64,000 nucleotides of DNA from assembly GCA_036867785.1 (NCBI GenBank), contig CP145424.1:682001-746000 (forward strand). The letters run 5' to 3'. The notes beneath the pieces were generated by a model. It was given only the letters and a program-made list of their open reading frames with translations. It ran no database searches and was not told where the DNA came from. Every line of letters starts with the position of its first letter. Within the stretch, counting starts at the first letter, position 1. The translations under genes were made by a program, and so were the position numbers. The DNA comes from Plasmodiophora brassicae. Lineage: Eukaryota > Endomyxa: Phytomyxea > Phytomyxea > Plasmodiophorida. This document shows, one piece after another, positions 21,966-35,133 of this stretch.

Positions 21966-22041
21966 ACGAAGCAATCGTCCATTTCTACGGCCGGGCTCAG
22001 TCGACAAGCGTCCGTCTTTACAAGCAGTGTTTGTCAGGGCG

Positions 22042-25000
22042 CTAGGCGGGACCGGGTTCACGTAGAAGCGCCAGGCAGATCCTGCCTGGGCCAACGAACA
22101 CCGAGTGCACGGCACCGCCCGCTGGCACCTTCGTCGGTGGGACGAAGGCGGCGCCGCCTCCTCCCCAGACCAGGACGTCATTCGCGTCGCTGACGGCCAC
22201 GTTGAGATCGGGGCCGCCCGCCACCCGAACCACCCGGTACGCTGCGAACGGCTCCAGAACGGTCGGCTGGGGCAGCTGGGCGACCCCGGTTCCAGCACCG
22301 AGCAGGCCTTCCGACGGGGCTTGCCCCCAGGCCCACAGCCGCCCGTCGTCTGTATGCCCGGTCAGTATCATCAGGCAGGGCCAGCGACCGCGGCTGCGGT
22401 TAGGTACCTGTGCATGCGAACCCGGCCTGGCCAGACGCGGCGACGTCGACGACGTTGCCGGGGATGGCAACGGGCGTCGCCGACGACGCGTCCCGTCCCC
22501 ACTGGTAGACCTTGCCGGATTGGGAACGCGCCAGGAACCCGCCCTGCATCGCGACGACGTCGACGATGACCGCGTTGTCGTCCGGGAACGTTCGCTGCCG
22601 GGGCGTGGGCGACGCCGGCGACCAGGTCCAGACCCGGCCGGCATCGTCGAGGGAGCACCGCGTGATCCCATCGCTGATGCGGATCTGCTCGTGGCGGACG
22701 CTCGTGGCATCCGGCCCCTGCTGCTGGGCCTCGCGACAGTACGTTCCCTGGGCGTTGACCGACAGGATGTCGCCTCGGGAATCCACAACGACGATCGTGG
22801 AGTCGTTGCCAACGGCAGCGTCCCGTAGGCGACAGGAATCGAACGCCTGGACGCGTCGCCGGGTACCATCGGGGTCGAACCACAGCAGCTGGCGCGATGA
22901 CGTCAACGCGACGGTGGCACCTCCTCCGCTCTTCGACACGGCCACGATGCGGTCGTCGAGCGATGCCAACGCGGGCGATATCATTTGGCACCGCCAGGCG
23001 GATGGCTGTGCGGCGGTGGCAGCCGCTGTGGAACGCGATCGCAGCGCCCGCGACAGTTCGTTGCGGATCATGGCCTGGAAGCGATCGTGAATGCGTCTCT
23101 GGCGTTCGCGCTGCGCCGCCTCGTCGAGGACGGGCGGCGCTGCGACAGGTTCGGGTTGTGTCGGTGCTGCCGCCGATGCGGCGCCCTTTCGCGCCTGGCC
23201 TGCACCCGCCGGTTTCTTCGCGCCTTGCTGCTGCTGCTGCTGCTCTTGTGCCATCCGCATCGCTTCGTCCTCCTTCCGCCTATCGTCGTCGACGTCGATC
23301 ATGGCGCGGACGTGGACGTCAGGGAGGACATCGGCGACGTCGACGAGCGCGCCGCGAACGACAGCGTAAGCGTCCGGTGATGGGGCGGGTCGCCGTGCGC
23401 AACGACCGACGAGTTCGTCGAGCTCCTTACGCCATTCAGCAGCGGAGGGATGCCAGGGCAGGGCTTGCTGCAGCGTGTCGTACAGCGTCTGGACGTCGTG
23501 GTCCCAGCGAGCCGACAGCCGCGCCGTCCTCGACAACGCTGACCGCATGCGTTCCGCCAATGTTTCCAACGCGTCGACAATATCTGGGATGTACCACAGC
23601 CTTGGAGTTCGGCAGTTGTTCAACCGGTGGAAGCGTCCCGGGCGGTCCTCCGATCGGATCGGGGACGGACGGACCGTCTCGACCACGTCGTAGACGAGTC
23701 GCCTGGCGATGAACGCGACGCGTTCCTGATCGATCGCGTCGCGTAGCGCCCTTGCGACGCTGTCGACGTTGTGGCGAGAGTGGAGACGGCGGCCGACCAG
23801 GTGGACAGAGAATGGTGACGATGCCGCCGGGAACGTATCCAGGACGACGTCGTCGAGGAACACGCCCGGCGCCGTCGACTCGAATCGGAACGCGGCCGGG
23901 ACGGTCTCGCCCGGCAGGATCGTGAACCGCTGCGGGCTCCATCGGAATCGTTCTTCGCGTTCCGTTCCGACCCGCCTCCATTCGCAGTGCACAGCGCCGT
24001 TGCCTTCGTTGCGAAGGACGACAGTCGCTGACGCCGAGGAGACCGCTCCTGCTGGGACGCTGAGCGTCAGCGCGATCCGGGCGTCGGAGTGCCCGACGGC
24101 AGTGACGCGAACGAATGGTACAGTGGCCGGTTCGGCGGGCGGCTCGGGTCGCGGAGTCCGTGGCGGACTCCGCGATGGGGGCACCGGTGCCGTCACCTGC
24201 GCCAGGCACGGGTCGTGCAGCGCGTACGCCGGCGCCGACCGCCGCAGGTCGAACAGGTCCTGGCCGACGACCTCCAGCGCGTCGCACTCGACGACGTCAT
24301 GCGGGCGCAGTTCGTGCAGGCGGCGTTGCATCTCCCGGCAGCGCTCCTGGTACGCGGGAGACGATTTCCAGCGCTGGACCGGGACGCGGTGCGTCGGGCG
24401 CCGGATCGTCTCCATCACCTTGTTGTCGTCGTTGCGGATCTCGCAGAATAGGCCGGAGAACATGTTGCCGACCTGGACGAACTGTGTGGTGTCGCCGCGA
24501 AGCGACGTGCGCCACGACGCCTCCGTCGCCATCTTCTTCTGGAACGGCACAGCGATTGACAGCAGGTGAAAGGCTTCCAGGCGCTCCCGGAAGGCGTTTC
24601 CCGTGTCCATGGTGAGCGTGTCGTCCGGGCTGACGCCGAGTTTCGCGGCCACTGCCTGGCGGGTTCTCTGCCAGGACGCCATGGTGCGCTCCCAACGTTT
24701 CAGAATGCGGCTCTCGCGTGTCGCCGCGATCTGGTCGCCTCGCGGCATCATGGCCAGCTGTCGAGCGGCTTGCTCGCGCTCGACGGCAGCAGCGGCGCGC
24801 GTCTCTTCGACCAGTCGCCGGTAGAGCTCGCGTTGATCGGTGATGGGAGCAGGATTGGATTCAGCATCTGGAGGCGTTGCCCTGGGCGTCGCCGTCGAGT
24901 AGAGGACAGTCTGTGGGACAGCCTTGACCAGTGCGGGATCCTCTGGCATCGTCACGGTCCCTCCCGTCACGCGCGGCAACGTCTGTCCTGGGCGAATCCG

Positions 25001-25156
25001 TCTCGCGACCAGAACCTTCTTCGACCGGGGTGACACCGGCGCCGCCGCCTGCTTAGTGGCCCCCTGCCCCTCCTGGCGTCTGCGAACAACCAGCTTCCGT
25101 CGACTACGACATGCGCCGCCGTCTCCATCCGCGATGGACGGCGCCAGCGTCTCCAT
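22042..25156 (-). CDS. MYCBPAP-family protein with RCC1-like C-terminal repeats
   Basis: Exons 25156-22408 and 22349-22042, joined over a 58-nt intron (GTACCT...ATACAG), encode 1,018 aa. The basic N-terminus is followed by a region matching MYCBP-associated proteins: the helix KRWERTMASWQRTRQ, then a Pro-rich linker, an Ig-like (MSP/ASH-type) segment (VVLRNEGNGAVHCEWR, FTILPGETVPAAFRFES), and WYIPDIVDALETLAERM. After a Gln run and Ala/Pro linker (about residues 640-690) come beta-propeller repeats of RCC1 type (GRVWTWS, GKVYQWGRD, GRLWAWGQAPSEGLLG, DVLVWGGGG). Human MYCBPAP is tied to ciliary/spermatid structures, so this may be an axonemal protein. The RCC1-like tail is not part of the human protein as I remember it. 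Confidence 0.7.
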
Positions 25157-25558
25157 AGGCGTTCGCCGCCTATCAGACGTTCACACAAGTACCCTAAGGG
25201 CGATCCGCCCATTAACCGCATGCGCCATTGTACCATCGAGACCGTAACAGTCGTCACGATCATCAGTACCGTTGCAAGGGGCACTTTATCGCCCATGCCG
25301 ACGTGACAGTGTGTCGATCACGTCCGGTCCCAGTGATGCGCCCACTTCCCTACCATAATTGTCATCAGCAAGCCAACGCTCTACGTTGCCGACGAGCGCC
25401 TCGTCTGCAAGTGGATCGACGACCTCAACAACGTCGTCGCCGTCCTTGTCTCGACATCATCATCGCCACCGCCACCCGCATCGTCACCAGCCACAGCGCC
25501 GCTGTCTTCCCCGCCATCAACGTCAATATAAAGAAGCATCGCCAACAGACTGATCAAT
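25157..25558. other. Intergenic region, possibly with a small unresolved exon
   Basis: About 400 bp between two minus-strand genes. A plus-strand stretch around 25372-25532 reads TLYVADERLVCKWIDDL followed by a Ser/Pro run and a stop; it looks coding-like, but I could not find a convincing start or upstream exon. No other feature is seen. Confidence 0.3.
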
Positions 25559-28302
25559 TTAGAGAACTTCAGCGTCGGTGCTGAAACCAACGACGTGGCC
25601 GGTGCCTGGGTCTCGAACCATGCAGGGGCCCGCGAACGAGATCTTTCCACGTTGCCATCCTTTCATGCCCTGGAGCGATGCGAGCACCCGTTTGCGGTTG
25701 CCGAAGAACGCGTGCCCGATAACGTCCCCTGCCATGTTATGGCCAAGGGGGGCACACACAACGTGGCCGTTGACCAGGATCCCCGACGCGTCGTCGTCCA
25801 TCACGAACCCGTACACTGCATGGCATTCGCATGTCGACGCAGCCAGTGTCTCGGCTGGGAACCTCCACCGTCCCCCCATCAGCACAGGATGCCATGGCGT
25901 AACTCGAACCCCGTCAGCAACCTCCACCAAGCCCGCACGACCTCCGCTACGGTTCGGCTCAGGCGCAGGCCATACGGGCGGAACGTTGCGCCTTACGTGA
26001 GCGTCTCGACCACGCACAGCACGATACTGGAACTTGTCGGCGAGGTCGCGACCCGGTCCCCAGCGCGGACGTCGCGAACTCGAACCAGGTTTCCACTCGG
26101 CACGTACGTGACGTAGCATTCGCCATCAATGCACGGGTTGCTGGCATTGTTGAACGCGGCCATGCTGACGGGGGCAGGAGCAGGCGCTGCCGCTGCCGCC
26201 CCCAGACTCGACACGGCGACGCGATGCCCGGAGGGTCTCGGCGGCGGCAGCCGACAGAACGCCAGGTCGGCCGCGTCCCGGATCGTCTGGAACAGCCGCC
26301 CGCCGTATCTCTGCACGCCCTTGTCCTTGAAGTTGTTGCACATCTGCATCTAGCGGGACGTCACGATTCGATACCCGACGTCGTCGCGACGGAACGTGGA
26401 CCGGACCTGGTGGGCCTGCGCCAGCGACGGCAGGTAGTGGCGGCCCCAGCGCTGGTACCAGTCGTCGCGGGAGAACGCTTCCGTAACCTGCCCCTCCAGG
26501 TCAAACTGCGCGACCGCACCCCGTTACCCACAACACGCCGGCCCATGCACCATTCGACGCGCGGTGGCCCTACCAGGAGGTCCGCCAGCGCCGCCGCCGA
26601 CGCCGACCGCTTCACGCTGACGATGTGGTCGGCGATACGCGACCGGGCCGCGTTGCTGTCGTTGCCCTCCACCAGTGCCATGCCGTCCAGGATCGCGTCG
26701 ACGGCGCCCAGGCGCAGGACGTCGGCGTCGGCGTTGTCGACGACGGTATCGCGCGAACTGGCGATGGTGACGGTGAGGTCGCCCACGACCGTGTAGCGCG
26801 CCGATAGCGACGCTGCGGGCGCGGCCGCGGGTGCTGCGCTCTGCAGGCGGATGACGATGTCCTTGGTTTGGCCGTACTGGACCGGGCCGAGGTGGATGAC
26901 GACAGCGCCCGCGCCGCATTCCGTGTAGCGGTGCCGGCCCGGAACCGGCAGCACCGTCGTCCCCGGCTGCGGCTCCACGTTGACGATCGTGTCACGCGCC
27001 ATCGTCGACAGGACGTTGGCGGTCACGTTGACGAACACGGTGCCCACGAACCCGGCATCGGGGATGAAATTGTACGTCCCCGACCCGAGGTTGGCGATCT
27101 CGCGCATCAGCACCGAATCCAGGCCGTACCCGAACCCGAAACTAAACAGACGCCCGAGCGCGCGTTCACCGAACGTTCATCTGGTGGCGAACGCCTACAT
27201 GCCTGACCTGTGGATCACGCACGGCAGGCCGCCGTGTTCGTCCTGGTACCGCTTCAGCGTTGGGATGGTCCCACGTGGCGGGTCGATGCTGTTGGGCAGA
27301 GATGGTTGGCGGGCCGCGCAAACGACGTGTTCGGGCGCGCGTCGCTTACTTGGGCTGGCCGTCGGTCAGGATCATGAGCGCGGCGAGCCGTGCCGGGGAC
27401 CGATCGCGCCGGAGGATCTCCAGGCCCGTGTACAACCCATCCCACAGGTTGGTGGAACCTTCCGTGTCCAACAGCTCGACAGCGGCCTGGGCAGCGCTCT
27501 CAGAATCGATCGACGCGGGCGACGAGACGTTCCGTGCGGGGGGAACGACCAACCTGGGCGGTTCGTTTCCCTTCGTCGGTCATGGGGACCAGGTTGAACA
27601 CGGGTCGTGCCCGGTCGGAGTAGGCCACGAGCGCCAGGCGGTCGTCGCCCGACAACGTGCTGATGATCGTGCGGACCGCATGCTTGACGATGTCGAGGAT
27701 CGTCAGGCCCGTCGACTCCACCTCGTCGCTGCCGCCGATCGTGGCGCTGGATCCCATCGATCCGCTCTGCCGATGACGATACACTCAGTCGGCGCCCGAT
27801 CGCTGCGCTCGCTCGGCTCACGATATCAATGACGCAGCAGATGTCGGTCGGCGTTCGCTGCGTCCCCGGTGGGGGCGTCAGGGTCGCCACCACGACGGAT
27901 TCCGTCCCCGACGCCGGGAACGTTGCTGTCGACAGCACAATGGGCCCGGCAGGGACCAGCGTCGGCGTCGTCGATAACGCCGACGGCTCCTCTGCCGACC
28001 CGGTGCTCAACGATCGCCGGTAGTCGTCGATCGCATCGCGCAGGGCCCTGTTCGGGACCAGCACGGCGGCGTCCAGCGGCGCGCGCGTTATCGGCGACGT
28101 CGGATGCTGCCGGAGCCATTCTGTCGGGACGCGCGCCCCCTTCAACACACAGAGGCATCGCACGCGACAACGCGCTGTGCCGCCCCGGCGTACCCGTTAT
28201 GGCGGCGCGTTCGTACGTGTTGCCGTCCGGGTCCATCACCGGGTCGTCCATCAGGCGCCCTGTAATCGGGCAGACATAGCTAGCGGGGGGCGCGGCCGAC
28301 AT
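25559..28302 (-). CDS. U-box / VWA / Vint (Hint-like) protein
   Basis: Nine exons (28302-28194, 28120-27822, 27766-27554, 27498-27350, 27288-27208, 27141-26574, 26505-26407, 26349-25997, 25946-25559) encode 752 aa. Domain order: a U-box at about 8-75 (YVCPITGRLMDDPV, EWLRQHPTSPITRAPL), typical of E2-binding ubiquitin ligases; a VWA domain from about 130 with a complete metal site (DISGSMGS, GSTNLWDG, LTDGQP) and the family run HSFGFGYGLDS; then the conserved CNNFKDKGVQRYGG linker; and from about 577 a Vint domain (NPCIDGECYV at the cleavage-type Cys, VRVTPWHPV, NGHVVCAPLGHNMAG). Vint domains belong to the Hint fold of hedgehog and inteins, so self-cleavage at Cys is possible. The same architecture is known from other protists. 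Confidence 0.88.
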
Positions 28303-28409
28303 CGTCCTACTATCGACGAGCGCGACGTGTACGCGAACGGAGGGCGGTGGCCTCCTGCTGGTACAGTATTGCCCGGCCCAGTACAGTGCCGTTGGGCCAC
28401 ACAAGGTGT

Positions 28410-28868
28410 TCAGGTCCAGTTATGGGCGTTCATTGTCGACGAGGGCGGCTCGAAGACCTGGCTATGCGCCTGGTCCGGGCGGCTAGGCGGCCAGGTCGAC
28501 GTGGGCATTACGTTCAGCAGGTCCCGGGCCGTCTTCCTGAGGACGGTGTCGATCTCCGTGTCGACGGTGCGGTCGCTGACCGTCCTCGTCAGCGCCTTCG
28601 GGTGCGTTCGGGGCGCCATGGGCCGCGACGGCACCCGGCGGCACACCAGGACGAACAGGCGGGCGACGACGACGAACAGCAGCACCAGAAGGACCAGGCA
28701 GCCGACGGCGACCGCGATCGTGCCCGCTGTGGCGTTCGAGCTCGCCGCTGCCGGCGCAACGGTGATCGTGTGCCAACGACGCGTTATGGTCGTAGACGGT
28801 CGCCTCGACTGGGCGTCGCTGCGCCCCGATAGGAGCAGGATCAGCAACGGCGGCAGTATCGACGACAT
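28410..28868 (-). CDS. Small single-pass membrane protein
   Basis: A single exon of 152 aa from the ATG at 28866-28868. It has a signal peptide (SSILPPLLILLLSGRSDA), a short ectodomain with an NAT sequon, one transmembrane helix (IAVAVGCLVLLVLLFVVVAR) and a basic cytoplasmic tail of about 70 residues. The type I topology suggests a cell-surface or endomembrane adaptor. No family is recognised. It ends 107 bp upstream of the U-box/VWA/Vint start on the same strand. Confidence 0.6.
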   Translation of the reverse strand: MSSILPPLLILLLSGRSDAQSRRPSTTITRRWHTITVAPAAASSNATAGTIAVAVGCLVLLVLLFVVVARLFVLVCRRVPSRPMAPRTHPKALTRTVSDRTVDTEIDTVLRKTARDLLNVMPTSTWPPSRPDQAHSQVFEPPSSTMNAHNWT

Positions 28869-29050
28869 GGCCCTGGACCGGATATTATGCCCGGTGACAG
28901 AGGATCGAACCAACCGCCAAGGGCCGGGGAATATCTATCGAACAGCGTCCTGACGCGACGACCACCTGCCTAGACACGACACGTGTTTACTGTTCGCGGC
29001 CTGCGACAATGTTCAGGGACGGAGGGGGGCGGCGGCCTCGTGGACGACAC

Positions 29051-32000
29051 TCATCGTCGGGCAATGACCACCCGGATCGATTCGCCGGGGACGACCTGTG
29101 CAGAGCAGCGTCACAATATGGCAAACGTATCGCGGGCACGTTCCCGACCTCTTTCCGATCATCGGCAACGATGTGGGCCTCGGGGCTGAGTTCCGCCATG
29201 GGCTCGATGGCGACCTTCAGCGACGACTCGACGTAGTCGCGATGGTCGCGGATGAAACGCGACGTGGCGGAACCGGCGCCGTAGTCGGCGAAGATACGAA
29301 CCTCGTCTTCGATGGTCAGCAGGGCCTGCTTGCGAAGCCCTTGGACATGGGCGACGAGCGTCCTGGCCTGACCGAGGCGGACGCAGGCGTCGTCGGGCTC
29401 CCGGCTGATGATCACGACAACCTCGCCAGCCGAATGCGACACGAACTGCTTCGCGTCGCCAATGAACGTCGTCTGCACGATGACGTCCTCGATAGTGATG
29501 TCGAATTCGCCGATACGTGCCACACCTAAACAACGTTGAGAATGCGGGCCGCGAACGGTTAGCAGCGAGCACGAACCGTCCTGGCGGAACTTGACAACGT
29601 CCGAGTGCGACATTGCCTTCAGAGCAGCGACAACGGCCGGTCGGTGCTTGCCGAGGCGCTTGCCGAGTCGTCTGTTGTCCGGTTCGAGGCTGACAGAGAT
29701 GTAGTCGCTGACGGCGTCGCTGAACTCGACCGACTGGACGTTGAGCTGCTCGACGATGTAGTCGGACAGCGGTTCGACGTACGAGATCAGTTCCCGGGAC
29801 GACGTCACGACGATGCACTTCGGCAACGGGATGCGCAGCGATACCGACGCCTGGTCACGTGCTGTGCGCCCGGTCTCGACGACGAGTTGCATGGCGGCAA
29901 CGGCTCTCTCGATGCTCTCATCCCGCGACGACTCGTCGACATCAGGGACCATGTCGAAGTGCACCGTGTCTTCCTGTTGTTCCTGGGGCAGGGCCGGCTT
30001 CAGGTAGTAGTACATCGTGTCGGCGAGGAACGGCGTGAACGGCGCCATCAGTCGAGCCATGGACAGCAGGACGTGGTACAGCGTGCACAGGGACGCCTCG
30101 CACGCTTCTGGGCCAGCATCACCCTTGATGCGCAGCTTGTTGAAGCGAACGTACCACAGCGACAGCTTGTCAATGAACCCGACAAGGTGCGGAACGACCT
30201 TGGCTGGAACAGGAGGGCATGACATGAGGAGGCAGGGTTCCGATTCCAGCGGCGACGTTCCTACCTAGTTCGTACAGGTTCATTTCTTTCCGGAAGCCAG
30301 CAATGAGCGTCTGCAGAGACGACAAGATCCACTTGTCCATGACGTTGTCGGTCCGGTTGAACACGTCCGGATTGGCCTTGAAAGTGGTACCGTCCTTCAG
30401 AGCGCGACGACGGGCCTACATGTAACGCGTCAGGACCCGGTATCCAGGTAGCACGAACGCGACACGACCTGCGAAATGAACAGCCTGAGCGTGTTTGACC
30501 AGGGCACAAACACGTCCTTGACAACGTCGCGTACGCCGGCCTCGCTGAATTTCAGCGAGTCCGCTCTAACGACGGGGGAATTGATCAGGTAGAGACGCAT
30601 GGCATCGGCACCTGCAACACGGATACGGTCAGGTATCGAAACTCGCGAACGCCGCCCGCCTACCGTGAGTGTTCATGACCAGCATCGGGTCCGGGTAGTT
30701 GTTCAGCGATTTCGACATCTTCTTGCCGTCCTCAGCAAGCACAAGCCCGTTGCAGATCAGGTTCTGGAACGGGGGCTTGTCGAATAAGGCGACGGAGACG
30801 ACCATCAGCGTGTAGAACCACCCCCGCGTCTGGTCCAGGCCTTCGGCGATGAAATCGGCCGGGAACCCGCGTTCGAATTCGTCAGCGTTCTCGAACGGGT
30901 AGTGACGCGACGCGTACGGCATGGACCCGGATTCGAACCAGCAATCGAACACGTCCTCGACACGTCGCAGCACGCCCTTGCCCTTCGACGACGGGATCGT
31001 GATCTCATCGACGAACTCGCGATGCAGGTCCGTTATCGGCTCGGCGCGCCCCGATCGTTCCTGCAATTCGGCAATCGACCCGATGACGACGATTTCATCG
31101 CCGTCGTCACTGATCCAGATCGGGAGCGGGGTGCCCCAGTACCGGGTTCGCGATACGGACCAGTCGCGCGCGTCCATGAGCCAGTTGTGGAATCGGCGTT
31201 CTTTGACGTACGCCGGCACCCAGTACGTCTGCTCATTGCACTGCAGAAGCCTGTCGCGAATCTTTGGGACGTTGACGAACCACGACGGCACCGCCTTGTA
31301 ACTGACGAGCGCAAGTCAGGTCCACATGTCACGACAAGAGACGCTACAGACTGACATGAGAGGCGTGTCACTTCGCCAGCAGTGCGGGTAGTCGTGCTTC
31401 TTCTGGTAATCTCGTACAATTCGTCCACGCTTCCTCAACGCGCGAATAATGTCCCGGTCCGCCTCCTTGACGTAACGCCCAGCAAAGTCAGGGACGTTGC
31501 TGGTGAACCGACCGGACTCGTCCACAGGGCAGATCAGACCCGGCCCGCGCTGAATGATGCCATGGTCGAGACAGACACGGTAGTCATCTTCGCCGAACGC
31601 TGGCGCCTGGTGGACGATACCAGTGCCGCTCTCCTCCTGGACATAATCGTCCGATACGACCACGAAAGCTTTCGCGGCCAACGGGCTACCGGCGAAGTAG
31701 TCAAAGATGGGTTCGTACTGCAGGCCGACTAGGTCGGATCCGGGCATCGTTGCCACGACACTGTACGGTTCTTTACCGGCCTCCACTTTCGCCTTGCCAT
31801 ACACTTCCTTCAAGATCGTGTTGGATCCACAGACCCATAGCGCACCCGACGCTAGGCAACGGGTCGTTAGACATGCCTAGCCAGTCGATATCTGCGGCGT
31901 ACCATTGTCCCGGATCACACTGTAGGTCATGTTGGCGTTCACGCAGAGTGCCAAGTTCGAAGGAAGCGTCCATGGGGTCGTTGTGAACGCGAGCAATGAG

Positions 32001-32894
32001 GCACCGTGCAAAGGGCTGTTCGGGTCCGCGTTCACAATAGGGAACGACGCCACCACGGCGGGGTCGGCAACTTCTTTGTAATTTTGACCCTGTAGAGCAG
32101 GCATCACATACTATGCCCCTCGTTCTTGAACCGTTGCCATTTACCTTCTCAAAGTTGGACAACGGGGTATGGCAGGCCGTAGAGTACGGCATGACTTTGA
32201 AACCCTGGTAGACCAGGCCCTTGTCGTACATGCTCTTGAAGACCCACCAGACGCTTTCCATGAACGTCGGATTCATCGTCTTCCAGTCGTTGTCCATGTC
32301 GATCCAGCGCCCGTAGCGCTCGGTCACGTACCGCCACTCGGAGGCGTACTTCTGGACAATCGACCGGCACTCCTTGTTGTACGCAGGGATGCCCATCGCC
32401 AGATGCTGCTCCTTCGACGTGATACCCAGCTTCTTGTCGATCGCGTACTCAATAGGCAGCCCGTGGCAATCCCACCCGAATCGTCGTTCCACGTGGTGTC
32501 CTGTTCACAAATGTCAGCGAGGAACGGCCGCCTGCAACACGATGATGCCCGTTTTATTACCAGACTGGTGCGCATATCTTGTTACTACGTCCTTGATGGT
32601 CCCAGCGAGTATGTGACCTGATATGATACCGACTGAGAGCATGAATCTTCGGAATGCCAACATGAGGATACCGTAGTGCGGCATGCCAGTGGCGAATGGA
32701 GGGCCATCATAGAACGTGTACAGGGGCAGGTTCGCTTTCCGGGACCGCCGCATCGACTCCTGGAACGCATCGCAATCCCGCCATCGCTGCAGGACGATCT
32801 CTTCCTCGCGCGCGAACTCGAACCTCTCCGGCAGCGCCTCGAACACGGGGTTGGCCGGCGCCGCACCCTGCTGCTCCCGCGCTTTCAGCGTCAT
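29051..32894 (-). CDS. Isoleucyl-tRNA synthetase, cytosolic eukaryotic type
   Basis: Ten exons (32894-32672, 32617-32561, 32500-32145, 32089-31903, 31851-31356, 31301-30664, 30611-30469, 30415-30265, 30203-29149, 29095-29051) encode 1,116 aa. It charges tRNA-Ile with isoleucine. Seen motifs: [19 protein letters not shown] (HIGH box as HYGH, split by intron 1), [14 protein letters not shown], editing-domain [10 protein letters not shown] and [19 protein letters not shown], the WRSDTPL and [12 protein letters not shown] blocks, and [12 protein letters not shown]. The class Ia anticodon-binding helices and C-terminal region follow. I end it after a last 53-nt intron (donor GTCGGG) that gives [10 protein letters not shown]; reading through without splicing would end at 28987 with unrelated sequence. 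The start is the first in-frame ATG. Confidence 0.93.
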
Positions 32895-33147
32895 CGCACG
32901 CGAGCTCTCCAATGCAGTCCGCACGGCGTTGCGCGACGTACGTACCCGTCCGCCGCTATTACTTGCTCGCCACTGTAGCACACCGCCTAATTTTAGGCCT
33001 CGCTGACGTTTAGTACTGCAGCTCGCCCAGTCTACAGCGTCACTGCACTGCTGCCTGCAACTTCCTGGTCAACGTGTCAGCACGCGCGGCTCTGCAAGTT
33101 CCAGTGGGGTTCGCTGTGATTTTCCGGCTGGACATGTTTTGGTCAGA
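32895..33147. promoter_or_regulatory. Divergent promoter region, IleRS and NIT1-like gene
   Basis: 253 bp separate the two start codons. The region has no accepted frame and no clear core-promoter motif that I can name. Confidence 0.35.
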
Positions 33148-34062
33148 ATGCTGTTGGCGGGGTGCGGGTGGCGTCGAGGCCTCCGGCGCTGCATGTCGAC
33201 GACGGTGAAGATCGCCGCCGTGCAGATGGTGTCGACGGCGGACGTCGACGAGAACATGGCGGCGGCGGCGTCGCTGATCGGCGATGCGGTCGGGCAGGGC
33301 GCGCGCATTGTCGTGCTGCCTGAAAACTGGCCGATCATGGGCCGGCGTGACGAAGATAAGGTTGCGATCGCGAAGACGCGCTTCGAGGCCATGCAGACGT
33401 TCATGTCCGATTCGGCGAGAGGACACGGGATTATGCTGATTGGCGGGACTGTTCCCGTTCCCTGCGCTGAGGATCCGTCGCGCGTCTTCAATACGTCCAT
33501 GGCGTTCGATGCGGCTGGAGCACTTCTGGCCCGCTACGACAAGGTGCATCTGTTCGCGTTCGGGGAAGAATACAACGAGGCCAAGACCGTGGCATTCGGC
33601 CGCGATATCGTCTCGGTGACGTCGTCCATCGGGCCGATCCTGCTCTCTGTTTGCTACGACGTTCGCTTCCCTGAATTGTACCGAGCCGTCCCCGAGCCAC
33701 CAACGCTAATCTCGGTTCCGGCCGCGTTCACCTGCGAAACGGGAGCGGCACACTGGGAGCTCCTTTTACGCTGCCGGGCCATCGAGAACCAGTGCTACGT
33801 GATCGGTGCAGCGCAAGCAGGCGTGCATCCGAGCGGGCGCCGCAGCTATGGCCACAGCATGATTGTCGATCCCTGGGGGCGTGTCCTCGCGCGACTGTCC
33901 GGCACGGACGCGGGGGTCTGCACCGCCGATGTCGACCTTTCGCTCATGGGCGCCGTCAGGGCGCGGCTTCCTGCTCTTCGTGACCGACGGATCGACCTGG
34001 CATCCATCGCGATAAAACCGCCCAATGAAGAGCGCGTTAGCCACCTTGTCAGATGGAGTTAG
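33148..34062 (+). CDS. NIT1-like omega-amidase-family enzyme (deaminated glutathione amidase)
   Basis: An intronless gene of 304 aa (289 from the second ATG at 33193). It belongs to the nitrilase superfamily with the Glu-Lys-Cys triad visible: Glu in VVLPENW, Lys in YDKVHLF and Cys in VCYDVRFPELYR. Supporting stretches: IAAVQMVSTADVDEN, GHGIMLIGGTVPV and SYGHSMIVDPWGRVLA. The family hydrolyses omega-amides such as deaminated glutathione, a metabolite-repair role. The first 15 residues (MLLAGCGWRRGLRRC) look like a mitochondrial presequence and the second ATG (MSTTVKIAAVQM) would give a cytosolic form, as described for mammalian NIT1. The lack of introns contrasts with its neighbours. Confidence 0.88.
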   Translation: MLLAGCGWRRGLRRCMSTTVKIAAVQMVSTADVDENMAAAASLIGDAVGQGARIVVLPENWPIMGRRDEDKVAIAKTRFEAMQTFMSDSARGHGIMLIGGTVPVPCAEDPSRVFNTSMAFDAAGALLARYDKVHLFAFGEEYNEAKTVAFGRDIVSVTSSIGPILLSVCYDVRFPELYRAVPEPPTLISVPAAFTCETGAAHWELLLRCRAIENQCYVIGAAQAGVHPSGRRSYGHSMIVDPWGRVLARLSGTDAGVCTADVDLSLMGAVRARLPALRDRRIDLASIAIKPPNEERVSHLVRWS

Positions 34063-34311
34063 CCCGCCCTGCCCTGTCTGATACCGACTCAATACCGCGC
34101 CGTCCTGAGTTGACGTGGCACGGCGAGCGTATTTTTAGAACGTGACCGGTCGGCAACGGGAAAAAAGTCGCGGCGGGTGGGTAGGTCGATGTCGTTTTGG
34201 GGCGGGTTGGAATCTGCAGCGGCCACGGAGTTGTGTGACAGTTGGTGGAATCAGCCGCCGGGGCAGACGACGACGGCGGGCGTGCTCTGTGAGGTCGTCG
34301 GCGGCGCATAG

Positions 34312-35133
<822 letters not shown>

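Noticed and set aside
23210-23250. Glutamine-codon run in the MYCBPAP gene as a mobile microsatellite
   Set aside because: It is short and in frame, within a disordered linker; nothing suggests more than ordinary coding low complexity.
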